NCBI GenBank assembly: GCA_018398765.1 | Contig: JAHBMJ010002945.1 | Span: 1 to 14,597 of the forward strand | Source of the DNA: Chromera velia | Lineage: Eukaryota > Sar > Chromeraceae | DNA: 14,597 bases | Direction of reading: 5' to 3' | Notes under the pieces: generated by a model | What the model saw: only the letters and a program-made list of their open reading frames with translations | Told to the model about the DNA's origin: nothing | Databases searched by the model: none | Program-made: the position numbers and the translations under genes | In this document: positions 1 through 8,468 of the stretch, piece by piece | Numbering within the stretch: the first letter of the stretch is position 1 | Layout of the letters: the number at the start of each line of letters is the position of its first letter

Positions 1-13
1 CCCCCCCCCCCCC
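1..13. repeat. Poly-C run at window edge
   Basis: Thirteen consecutive C bases open the window inside the GUF1 frame. In that frame they would encode Gly residues just where LepA family members have no poly-Gly, so this may be a contig end or a sequencing artefact rather than real coding sequence. Confidence 0.6.
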
Positions 14-1566
14 GATAGAAACTCTATGCGAGTCTGCTCCCCCCTCCTTTCTATACAAAGCACTTCCACATTTTTCAGATACGCCTGTGGAACCAGAATG
101 GTGGCTTCACACAAAGGCTCTTCGCATCTTGTCACGACGTCTGGAAATTGTGCCGCGCTCTCAACAACTCTCACCTCTTCCCCCTCCCCCCTTCCTATCC
201 CAACCCGGAAAGGGACTGTAGGCGCACACGCAATCACCTTGACTCCAAACTCCCCCTCCATTCTCTGTTTGAATACATCCAAATGCAACAAACCCAAAAA
301 CCCACAACGGAACCCCAGACCCAAAGCCTCAGAGACCTCGGGGGTCGCGCTGATGGCCGCGTCAGACAGCATCACCCTGCCCATTGCCTGTTGAAGCGCG
401 TCACTCTGCGAAGGGTCCTCCGGGAACACCCCGGCCCACACCATCTGCCGTGCAGGTTGGAAGGCAGGAATGGGATCCGAGGGCGGACGGGGGGGTCCTC
501 CTGCATGCTCGGATGGCATTACATCCGATGCAATGAAGAGTGTGTCCCCTACTCGCACATCGCGAGTCTGCTTGAGGGTCACCACGGCGTACCCCACTTG
601 ACCTGCCTGGAGACTCTCAAGAGATGTCATTGCAAGAGGGGGGTGGAGGATTCCGGTTTCCTCAATTTGGAAGGTCAGACTCGAGTGGAAGGCGAGGACT
701 TTCGCTCCTTTCTTGAGACAGCCTTCCTGTACACACACGAGCAACACTGTACCTTTTCCCTGAACAAATGAACAGTCAAACAAAAGTGCCCGCAGGGGGG
801 CGTCAGGATCACCCACAGGAGGGGGGATCTCTCTGATAACTCGTTGGAGGAGCTCTACAACACCCTCTCCTGTTTTGGCAGAGACGGCGGAGACGGCATC
901 GGGGGGGCAGTCAGCGAGACGCGCTACCTCGGCTTTCGTCTCTGGCAACAACTGGCGCCCCCTGGGGATGTCAATTTTCGAACACGCACCGACAATGACC
1001 AGGTCATTCGCAAAAGCCAGATAGAAATTCGCCACTGTCTGTGCCTGTATGCCCTGAGTTGAGTCGACAAGAAGCAGAGCGCCCTGACATGCCGCGAGAG
1101 ATCTGGAGACTTCATAGGAGAAGTCGGAGTGACCTGGTGTGTCAATCAAATTGATCACGTACGTCTCGCCGTCTCCAGGATTCTCCCAAAACATCGTGCA
1201 CGTTTGCGCCTTGACGGTAATGCCTCTGGAGCGCTCGACTTCGAGACTGTCGAGATACTGCTCGGGGGCGTCGGGGGGAATGGTGCCGGTTGTCTGCAAA
1301 AAGCGGTCGCTTAGAGTGGACTTGCCATGATCAACGTGTGCGATAATCGAGAACGTTCGAATATTCCGAGAGGGCATGGTTCGCATCAGCCTCTCAACCT
1401 CCGCCCTCGGCAAGCCCTTCCCTCCTCCCCTTCTGGACCCCCCATAGAAAGGAGACGGGGGAGACGGCAAATTGACTCCGGCGGACGAAGTCTTTGACCG
1501 TCTACCCAGGGGAAAGAAGGGGGAAAACCAAGGCACTCGACGGAAAACAACCCCCCCACAGAACAT
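1..1566 (-). CDS. GUF1: Translation GTPase GUF1/LepA (elongation factor 4), C-terminus beyond window edge
   Basis: The minus frame is open from a stop at 1693 to base 1, so the protein is cut by the window edge; 522 codons are present from the ATG at 1566. LepA/GUF1 binds the ribosome and promotes back-translocation in organelles and bacteria. GTPase motifs are AHVDHGKST (residues 76-84), RGITVKAQT with the switch Thr (114-122), DTPGH (142-146) and SAKTG (229-233). The family-typical stretch DFSYEVSRSLAACQGALLLV follows DTPGH. Later come ALGLGFRCGFLGLLH and, near the edge, ATILVPQAYLKNVEVLC plus ERRG, both LepA hallmarks. The G4 motif reads SKID instead of NKID. Residues 1-53 hold many Arg and Lys, no Asp or Glu, and no hydrophobic signal peptide, which suggests a mitochondrial presequence. 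ATG 1566 is the most upstream ATG in frame; ATG 1386 or 1377 would drop this leader. Compared with about 600 residues in bacterial LepA, roughly the last 100 are missing. No intron is visible. Confidence 0.95.
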   Translation of the reverse strand, partial: MFCGGVVFRRVPWFSPFFPLGRRSKTSSAGVNLPSPPSPFYGGSRRGGGKGLPRAEVERLMRTMPSRNIRTFSIIAHVDHGKSTLSDRFLQTTGTIPPDAPEQYLDSLEVERSRGITVKAQTCTMFWENPGDGETYVINLIDTPGHSDFSYEVSRSLAACQGALLLVDSTQGIQAQTVANFYLAFANDLVIVGACSKIDIPRGRQLLPETKAEVARLADCPPDAVSAVSAKTGEGVVELLQRVIREIPPPVGDPDAPLRALLFDCSFVQGKGTVLLVCVQEGCLKKGAKVLAFHSSLTFQIEETGILHPPLAMTSLESLQAGQVGYAVVTLKQTRDVRVGDTLFIASDVMPSEHAGGPPRPPSDPIPAFQPARQMVWAGVFPEDPSQSDALQQAMGRVMLSDAAISATPEVSEALGLGFRCGFLGLLHLDVFKQRMEGEFGVKVIACAPTVPFRVGIGRGEGEEVRVVESAAQFPDVVTRCEEPLCEATILVPQAYLKNVEVLCIERRGEQTRIEFLSGGGG

Positions 1567-1719
1567 GCTGCATGCCAATCGATGGGTAGGGATATATAGA
1601 TATTTTTGGACACTGCGCCGTGGCTGCGGACAAGTGGGATCGTTCGGCGTCCTACTACAGCTGGCAGCCTTCAAACCGAAGAAAAGGATCGATTAAAATT
1701 CGATCAACCGAATTGAGAT

Positions 1720-1747
1720 GCCGCGCGCGCAAAAACGTGCGCGCGGC
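1720..1747. repeat. GC-rich inverted repeat (9-bp stem, 10-nt loop)
   Basis: Arm GCCGCGCGC at 1720-1728 is perfectly complementary to GCGCGCGGC at 1739-1747, across the loop 1729-1738. It lies in the divergent promoter region immediately before the (TGCA)n tract. Confidence 0.8.
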
Positions 1748-1758
1748 CCGCGGCACGC

Positions 1759-1804
1759 CTGCATGCATGCATGCATGCATGCGCGCAAAACGCGCGAGCA
1801 TGCA
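1759..1804. promoter_or_regulatory. (TGCA)n tract with overlapping TGCATGCA sites and imperfect hairpin
   Basis: About five tandem TGCA units run from 1760 to 1782, followed by GCGC, AAAA and CGCGCGAGCATGCA (1791-1804), so the tract can fold back imperfectly on itself. TGCATGCA is an established binding motif of a Plasmodium ApiAP2 factor, and AP2 domains are widespread in alveolates. Use as an AP2 site here is inference and depends on the organism being an alveolate. Confidence 0.45.
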
Positions 1805-2274
1805 TAAAATAATTTGCATTATATTTCAAACTGACCGACGATGCATGTATCCGATATTTGTGTATACATTATCACCAGAGTTTCATGGGATGCACTGAGC
1901 TCATTGTTAGAACGATGTGGGGTCACCCTTTCTGCAAGCAGACGCATCAAAGGTGGAAGGTCGAACAAGGCAGCAATCCTCGCTTTGCTTCTTCGCGCAC
2001 TGATCTAGAGAGGCACCGTGAATCTCTCAGGGAACACTTCAAGCTCAAACGCTTTGTCAGATCAAGTTCAAAAGGACAAGACTTGGGTTTCCGCAGAAGA
2101 AGGAAACACACTGCTTCCTTCTTCTATCTCACTCACGTGCAGCAGAAGTGTCTATAAGGATCTTCCCAACGATCGTCAAGTCACAGGTCTAAGTGACAGG
2201 CGATCACATTTTTGTCTCTGTTACAATCGCTCCTCTCTATCTCGATCAATTTTGCCCTGTAATTCTCGTTCAAG

Positions 2275-3391
2275 ATGAGCAGGACAGCAAGAGAAAGGTA
2301 TGGAGAAGGACATATATCTACAGAGGGGGAGGAGAATGAGCAGGCTTCCTTGAAGAGCACGTTCTCTCTCCCCGAATTCTTCAAGGAGTTTGGCCCCCGG
2401 CTCCTTGTCCAATTTGCGGATATCGGCAATGATATCCTGCAGTTCCTCTCTATCTGTTTCACACAGCAAGTGCTGTCGGCAACTGCGCTTGTGGGCAGGC
2501 TCACAGTGCAGCAGGTGGGGGCGTTTTCGCTCTCTGTCATGCTGCTCTGTTCTTTTCTGTCGATCAAACTCGACTACCACGAGCACATAGAGCAGAGGGG
2601 AATAGACGAGAAATTTTCCCAAGAATCCAAACAACACCTGAAAAGAATGAAACAGTCAAAACTGTACTACACCTCCAGACAGATAGGTCTTCTTGTGATT
2701 GAAGACGGCATCTCTCTGGTATTCTCTGGGAGTCTGATCTACCTCCAGCACCAGGAGGTATTCAGCGTGATCGGGTTCAACTTGGCCCTCACGCTGCTGG
2801 GGTTCACCTACATGTTGCTGAAGCACTTAGCAGATGCAACCATGAGCAGGAGAGTGTTACAGCGACTGGAGAAGAAGAGGGGGAATGTGCAACCCTCTTT
2901 TGTGTTCTCGCTTTGTCATTGTTTTCAGAGAGGGGGGGAGGGAGGGAGCGTGTCTCCTCAGACAGACGCGGCGGGAGAGACAGAGAGACTCCTGCTCCAC
3001 ACACGCACAAACACCAACACCCCCCAAGAGGCACACACAGGAGGAGACGGGGGAGAGAAGGACCTGGAGGTCGGGGGGGGCATTGGAGGAGAGGACCGTG
3101 GAGGGGTGGGGGCTCAGACAGCAGAGACTGACAGAGACACAGGCGGTGAGGGGGGCGGGGGGGAAGACGAAGGAGAGGCGGGAAGCGCGTTGGAGAGACA
3201 GATGGAAGCAGAGGTGAAGAAGGAGGGGGGTGTTCTCTTCTGGTGTCTTCTCTTTGTCTCCTACAGCCTCCATCATTCCATCAACGAGAGCATGGATGTC
3301 CTGCAGGTCTGTCTGTCTGTCTGTCTGTCTGTCTTTCTTTTTGTCTGTTGTGTTCATGAAGAAAAGGAGGGAGAAGAAGAAGAAACATATA

Positions 3392-3427
<36 letters not shown>

Positions 3428-5941
3428 GACAGAAGAGAATAAAGAAAGAGCCAATAGGGAAAGAAAAGACGATATAGTCTGTCCGTCTACCGATCGATGG
3501 AGGGGGAGTGCTTGTCTGTTTCCTGTGTCTTTTCTGCTACCTTTACGCTCTGTGTCACAGTGTCTCTGGTGTATCATGCGGTCTTTCTTCAAGCGCGTGT
3601 GGGTGTCTGAGGGAGGAGCTCATGTTCTCCCTCCCTGCGCACTCCGTATGTGTGTATGTAGATGCACACACCCCCACACTCTCTCCAACTTACCACCCAC
3701 CCCTTTCCCCTGCGTCTCTGTCTCCCCCCCACACAGGACGTTCTCTCTGTCGGGTCCGTTCTCAACTCTGCCGTCATGGCTGCCCAACCGATGCTGCCCC
3801 CCTTCCTCATTGATCTCGGAGTGCGGGCGGGCATCTCTGAAGCCTCCTTGTCCTCTCTGACTGCCGGGACCTGCGCCTACGTGGTGCTGGGCATTTGCCT
3901 CTACTGCTATGTGGGGGCCCTGTTTGCGCGTTTGTGCATCAAGGATGTTCGGTGGATGTTGTGGGCAAGTTGGGGCTACAAAAGAGGGGGAGGGGTGGGT
4001 GTTAGAGTTGTGATTGTCCTGCAGTGTCTCGTTGCGCTTCCTTTCTTCCCGGTTCTGCTGACAGCCTACCTAATGAATAAAGAGGTTTATTATGCCTGGT
4101 GGGATAGACAGAAGAAGTTTTCGAATGGGGGGACGGAAGGAGAGGCGTTTCTCAGCAATGCTCTTTTTTGTTTTTTTCTTTTGGAGGACGTTCCCTCCGT
4201 GCTGTTCAACCTGTTGTTGGTATTGGGGGAGGGCAATGATCTGATCTCCATCCAGGGCGCCAACCTTCTGTCGACTCTGTTCGGTCTGGCTGTGCGGGTG
4301 ATGGAGTCGGAGGGGCAGCGGCGGGTGAGGACTGATGAGGCTGTATCGTTGGGGGAAGGGGGGGGGAGGTTGAGAGTGACAAAAGAGAATATTGACCGTC
4401 TGACTGCCTCTCTTCGGGGCACAGGATCAACCCACATACGGTTGGTTGAAATAAGGGAGGATGAGTTTTCAGAAAGTAGCCTTGATGCGTTCTTAGATGC
4501 TCTTGTGAGTAGAAACAGACCATCTCTTAAGAAAATTTTGATACACAAGAGAATGATGAGAAACAACAAGTCATCCATTGTTTCTTTTCTCGTCCGTCTC
4601 AAGGAAGCTTTATTCCTTTCCCTTCAAACCCTCAATCTGTCCACCAACAAAATAGGAGATGAGGGAGCAAAGGCACTTGCAGAAGCTCTGAGGGCAAGGG
4701 CTCTCCCATCCTTGCAGAGCCTCAATCTCTCTACCAATAAAATCGGGGATGAGGGAGTAAAAGCCCTTGCAAAAGTCTTGAAGCAAACAACGCTCCCCTT
4801 CCTGCAAAGCCTCGATCTCTCAGACAACGAAATCGGGGCTGAGGGAGCAAAATTCCTTGCAGAAGCCCTGAAGGTAGAAACCTTCCCCTCCCTCCAGAGC
4901 CTCGAGCTCGAACACAATCGAATCCGGGCTGAGGGTGCAACGGCTCTTGCCGCAGCCCTGAAGGAAGTCACGCTCCCCTCCTTACAGAGCCTCAATCTCT
5001 ACTACAACCAAATCGGGGATGAGGGAGTGAAGGCCATTGCAGGAGCCCTGAAGGCAGGTACCTGCCCCTCCCTGCAGAGCCTCGATCTCAAATACAACCA
5101 AATCAGCACTGAGGGAGCAAAGGCGCTTGTGGAAGTCATGAAAGCATCGGCCTTCCCTTCCCTGCAGAGCCTTGATCTCGAAAATAACAATATCGGGGCT
5201 GAGGGAGCAGAGGCCTTTGCAGAGGCTTTGAAAGCAAGAACCCTCCCCTCGCTGCAAAGCCTCAATCTTATAAACAACAGCGGAAGTGAGGCAGTCCAGA
5301 AAGAAATAAACGGCATAATCCGCCAAAATAAAGCTTGTGCTCCCCCCCAAGAAGACAGAAAAAACGAAGGAAATCAGGGAAGGGAAGGAGATACGGGGGG
5401 GGATCAAGAGAACTCAACAGACGCAATTGTGGAGGAGGTAATGAGAAGTTTCCTCTGGTTGTTCTTTGTCACAAAACTTGACATGGGCTCCAAGAACGGT
5501 GGAAAAGGAATCGGGGATAAGGGAGCAAAGGCCCTTGCAGAAGCCCTGAAGGCACGAACCCTCCCCTACCTGCAGAGCCTTGATCTCTCCAGCGAAAAAC
5601 AAACACGAATCGGGGCTGAGGGAACAAAGGCGCTTGTAGAAGCCCTCGGGGCAAGTGCGTTTCCCTACCTGCAGCGCCTCGATCTCCACGGCCTTCAAAT
5701 AGGGGATGAGGGAGCAGAGGCCCTTGCAGAAGCCCTGAAGGCAAAGGCTTTCCCATCCCTGCATAGCCTCCATCTCTCCCGCAACCAAATCGGGGATAAG
5801 GGGGCCAAGGCACTTGCAGAAGCTCTGAAGGCACGACCCCTCCCCTCCCTACAGAGGCTTTTTCTCTGGGAAAACCAAATCGGGGATAAGGGAAAAGGAG
5901 CGCTTGCCGAGGTGTTACAGCCAAGCTCCCTCATTCTCTAG
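2275..5941 (+). CDS. Multi-pass membrane protein with duplicated module fused to RI-type LRRs (join 2275..3306, 3737..5941)
   Basis: Two exons join in phase 0 at CAG|GTCTGT (3306/3307) and CACACAG|GAC (3736/3737), giving 1078 residues. I do not recognise the membrane family. Hydrophobic segments lie near residues 43-63, 82-98, 137-157, 163-183, 319-331, 386-408, 434-456, 485-507 and 518-531. A Gly/Glu-rich, low-complexity hydrophilic loop covers about 219-317. Residues 137-182 and 488-533 align without gaps around a shared ED pair (143-144 and 494-495) and a later GxNLxxTLxG, so the membrane part is an internal duplication. From about residue 575 come degenerate then clear LRRs (from 636) of the ribonuclease-inhibitor type (LxxLxLxxNxIGxEGAxALAxAL), 30 residues each. 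An acidic, Lys/Gln-rich insert near 868-918 interrupts them. LRRs usually mediate protein binding; a receptor or scaffold role is a guess. Reading through the intron would stop at 3429 after 384 residues. Confidence 0.85.
3307..3428 (+). repeat. Two (GTCT)n microsatellites in the intron
   Basis: Seven perfect GTCT units fill 3307-3334 and about eight more fill 3396-3428, separated by an A/G-rich stretch. The first unit contains the 5' splice site itself. Confidence 0.9.
3307..3736 (+). other. Spliceosomal intron of the membrane-LRR gene (430 nt)
   Basis: The donor is GTCTGT directly after CTGCAG. The acceptor is ACACAG after a long pyrimidine-rich stretch (about 3680-3730). Removing it joins two long open frames in phase 0. 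The joined residues DVLQ-DVLSV resemble DILQ-FLSI at residues 53-60, the matching place in the first half of the duplication, which supports the junction. Confidence 0.85.
4610..5290 (+). repeat. LRR array, first block, 90-bp tandem period
   Basis: The segment encoding LQSLxL recurs at exact 90-bp spacing (4711, 4801, 4891, 4981, 5071, 5161, 5251). Each unit encodes 30 residues. Nucleotide similarity between units is high, including silent sites such as CTGCAGAGCCTC, which points to recent duplication or gene conversion. Confidence 0.9.
5509..5938 (+). repeat. LRR array, second block
   Basis: About four and a half more units follow after a roughly 50-codon non-LRR insert. One unit (around 5590-5610) has three extra residues (EKQTR region), breaking the 90-bp period. 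The last unit ends two helices short of nothing obvious: the stop codon falls directly after LQPSS. Confidence 0.85.
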
Positions 5942-6468
5942 CTAGCTGAAAAAGCTGAACAACCTCAAATACGTCAGCAGTAAAGTCAGCATGCAGTGAG
6001 GTGGAATTAAGGGGCCATGAAGGCAGCCGCTCTCTCTGTGTTCGTTCTGTGTGTGCTGAGCCTATCTGAGCGTTTCTTTTGATGTGTTGATTAATCAAAT
6101 AGTCAACGGAGATCGAAGTGGTGGAGGAAACTTCAATTGATCTTTTCATGCGTGTCAATATATCTTTTTGTTCTTTCCATTCGTCTGCCATGAATGCTTT
6201 TTCCCCTTCGTACTCCTTTTTTCCCCTTCTCTTCTTTGTTTCAGTACCATTTTCCCAGAAGTTTCCCTTGCACTCTCCCATTTGCGTTTAAGTGCTTTTT
6301 TAAACTTGTATTCTTTTCCCCCGATTCCAGAGACTCCAAGCAGTGCGTAGATGAAAGAGCAGGAGGAGAGATGGATGGACAAATGGAGTGCAGGACCGAT
6401 AGATACATGTGACGTGTTCAGAGACGGACTAGGAGGGATCGGCGGCACAAAGAACGGATTGGCCAAAT
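5942..6468. other. Gene-free stretch after the membrane-LRR gene
   Basis: This stretch begins right after the stop codon and probably contains the 3' UTR. Open frames here are short and low in complexity. I see no RNA gene, known motif or mobile element in it. Confidence 0.6.
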
Positions 6469-6577
6469 AGACAGACAGACAGTCAGTCTGTGAGTGAGTG
6501 AGTGAGTGAGTGAGTGAATGAGTGAGTGAGTGAGTGAGTGAGTGAGTGAGTGAGTGCATAAATGAGTGAGTGAGTGA
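6469..6577. repeat. (ACAG)/(TGAG)n microsatellite
   Basis: A short ACAG run (6469-6482) is followed by about 20 units of TGAG from 6491 to 6577, with scattered variants (TGAA at 6515-6518, a CATAAA interruption near 6557). The minus strand reads as a Ser-Leu-Thr-His repeat, which is not evidence of coding. Confidence 0.95.
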
Positions 6578-7127
6578 CGTGTTCACCTGCCTTCAACTGT
6601 TTTTCCTCTTCCTATTTTCATCTCGCTCCCTTTCTTTTTCTTTTTATTCCTTTCTCTCCCTCTCTTCCTCTCTCTGTTGTGTAGAGGAAGATAATCAATT
6701 AAGGAGTAGGAAAGAGAGGAGAGGAAAGATAAGAAGGGGGGATAGAAGAACAAAGGGTTGAAGTGGGAGGGTGGACAAAAAGAATTAAGGGTCGCGATAT
6801 TCGACGTCGGCGCAAATGAGTCACGGCCAAGCCATTTTTGTCACATTCCCCCCCTCTCCCCCCTCCCACTCATTCACTCAATCAAGCCCCGTGATTCGCT
6901 CTAGCTTCGTGCTTCCCTCCCTCTTCTTTCGTCTTCTGTCTGCATGGGGATCGAACGATTTGATTGATTGTTCGGTGGTTCGATCCCTCTCCTGTTCACC
7001 TGCGTGCTTGTGGCCTTCGCGCTTTTTTGAATTGTGCCACTCAACGTGCGTCTCCTCCGAATTCATACCCTGTCTGTCCTACCGATGTACGTGTGAACCC
7101 TCGCTGGGCAGTCTCTGATGCTTTTTG
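6578..7127. other. Gene-free spacer
   Basis: Pyrimidine-rich then purine-rich sequence with no persuasive open frame. Near 6952-6988 two partly complementary arms (GGGATCGAAC and GTTCGATCCC) flank ATTGATTG-rich sequence and could form a hairpin. Confidence 0.5.
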
Positions 7128-7288
7128 CTTTTTCTTCCCCTGACAATGACACTTTCTTTCTGCTTTGTGCTTTTTCTTCCCCTGACAATGACACTTTCTT
7201 TCTGCTTTGTGCTTATTCTTCCCCTGACAATGACACTTTCTTTCTGCTTTGTGCTTTTTCTTCCCCTGACAATGACACTTTCTTTCTG
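7128..7288. repeat. Minisatellite: four tandem copies of a 42-bp unit
   Basis: Units start at 7128, 7170, 7212 and 7254 and read CTTTTTCTTCCCCTGACAAT onward. Copies are nearly identical; the third has one T-to-A change (7215) and the fourth loses identity after 7288. Because 42 is a multiple of three, both strands stay open through the array (a 14-residue repeat either way). I consider it non-coding, since neither frame extends into recognisable protein. Confidence 0.95.
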
Positions 7289-7448
7289 TGATGTTACCCT
7301 GGATTCCTTGAGAATGCAGACAGACAAGAGCTGTTCTTTCTGTTCTGCCCTCTAATTAAGTCTTCTTCTCTTTTCTTATCTGACCTTCTTTCAATTTCTC
7401 TTGTTCCTTTTCTCTTCTCTGATACCCTTGATCTTGTCTCTAGTCTCT

Positions 7449-7682
7449 AATTCATTCATTCATTCATCCATTGATCGATCGATCATTCCCCTAGCTAGCT
7501 GCATGTCTCCCTTTATTCTTTCAGGGAAGCGGCTTTGCATGAAGGAATGAATCGAAATTCAGAGCCTGCATGTATGGCTTCCTTTCTTCTAGCCCTCTTC
7601 CTCATTCGGTGCGGCTCAAAAAAAACAATGACAAGTCGTCATTCTTTCTTGAAGACAGGGAGACTGACTGACTGACTGACTG
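7449..7682. repeat. Short tetranucleotide repeats
   Basis: ATTC units at 7449-7467, GATC units at 7473-7484 and GACT units at 7662-7682, separated by ordinary unique sequence. No gene is visible between them. Confidence 0.85.
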
Positions 7683-7752
7683 AATCAAATGGGAGGAGGG
7701 GAAGCAACCAGAGAAGAATGACGGAGCGACCATTCTTGTACGAACAGGTTCC

Positions 7753-7768
7753 ATGCATCATGATGCAT
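7753..7768. repeat. 16-bp perfect palindrome carrying ATGCAT twice
   Basis: ATGCATCATGATGCAT is its own reverse complement and is followed by a further GCATGG. It could be a protein-binding site for a dimer, or chance in a repeat-rich spacer. Confidence 0.7.
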
Positions 7769-7781
7769 GCATGGGAGAGGC

Positions 7782-7784
<3 letters not shown>

Positions 7785-7820
<36 letters not shown>

Positions 7821-7879
7821 ACACACACACACTCTCTCTCTCTCTCTCTCTCTCCCTCTCTCTCTCTCTCTCTTACTCT

Positions 7880-7928
<49 letters not shown>

Positions 7929-7929
7929 A
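7785..7929. repeat. Compound (CT)n / (AC)n microsatellite
   Basis: A CT run (7785-7817), AC run (7819-7831), two further CT runs (7832-7893 with short interruptions) and an AC run (7894-7929). All open frames crossing it are repeat artefacts. Confidence 0.95.
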
Positions 7930-8460
7930 GGTGGACAACAGAGGATTGAAAAAATCAGATCTCATGCCGTTGTGAGGACGGAAGGGAGGGAAGAAGAATC
8001 GATCCACCATTTCCTTCGATTCAGCGAAATTCCCGTACAAGACGGTGACTTGTTAGCTTCATCACCACTCGTTTCTCTCCCCCAGGAGTCCTCCCACTCC
8101 CTTCTATCCTTTGCTACTTTTCTTCTTTTTCTTTGTTAGCCTGTCAGGCCGGCTTCTTCCTAGGCTTCTTCTGCGGATTTTTGCTCTTGTTTTAGACTTC
8201 TGTTATGCAAAATTGCTGTTCGCTACCCGTAGTGCGCGCTAGAGTGCGCGGATCCACGTGAAATCCTCGTATAAACTTAAATCCCACAAAATTCGGTGTT
8301 ATGTTCCTAGCAGCCTGAAACTAAGCTTAAAACTTTATAAAATGTTAATTACCCTAGTAATTACCGTAATTACCTGCAAAGTAAGTCATCCTGATATGAT
8401 TTCCGATACCATATAAACTAGTATATAAACAAACCTAGAAACAAACATTGAATATTATAT
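7930..8460. other. Gene-free stretch passing into AT-rich DNA
   Basis: Composition changes from mixed to clearly AT-rich near 8200. A small GC palindrome (GCGCGCTAGAGTGCGC, near 8235) marks the transition. Three copies of a TAATTACC motif lie at 8346-8376. No gene is visible. Confidence 0.5.
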
Positions 8461-8468
8461 GGCTTGCA
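8461..8468. repeat. Left target-site duplication of the MITE-like element
   Basis: GGCTTGCA directly abuts the left inverted repeat and pairs with GGCTTACA at 8674-8681 on the other side, with one mismatch. Confidence 0.65.

Larger units (their letters stand above)
1567..2274. promoter_or_regulatory. Divergent intergenic region between GUF1 and the membrane-LRR gene
   Basis: This 708-bp spacer lies between two divergently oriented start codons and should hold both promoters. On the minus strand a TATA-like stretch (1593-1603) sits about 30 bp upstream of the GUF1 ATG. GC-rich palindromes and a TGCATGCA-rich tract occupy 1720-1804. Short open frames at 1858-2278 encode no recognisable protein, and I treat them as non-coding leader. 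The promoter role is inferred from gene orientation only. Confidence 0.5.

Noticed and set aside
26-1330. Plus-strand frames of 60-207 codons over the GUF1 region
   Set aside because: They are antisense to a continuous, clearly homologous LepA frame and show no family features.
1858-2278. Two short plus-strand frames upstream of the membrane-LRR gene
   Set aside because: They are short, basic and unrecognised, overlap each other and lie in the presumed promoter or leader.
4610-5934. Long minus-strand open frames under the LRR array with their own 30-residue periodicity
   Set aside because: They mirror the 90-bp repeats of the real plus-strand gene. Their repeated motifs are antisense copies of the LRR codons.
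6950-6990. tRNA-like GGTTCGATCCC
   Set aside because: The T-arm-like motif pairs with a GGGATCGAAC arm nearby, but no acceptor stem, D-arm or anticodon arm can be built around it.
7128-7288. CRISPR-like regular repeats
   Set aside because: The copies are contiguous, with no variable spacers, so this is a minisatellite in eukaryotic DNA.
6155-7975. Frames encoding runs such as Leu-Thr-His-Ser and Ser-Leu
   Set aside because: They are direct translations of tetranucleotide and CT microsatellites.
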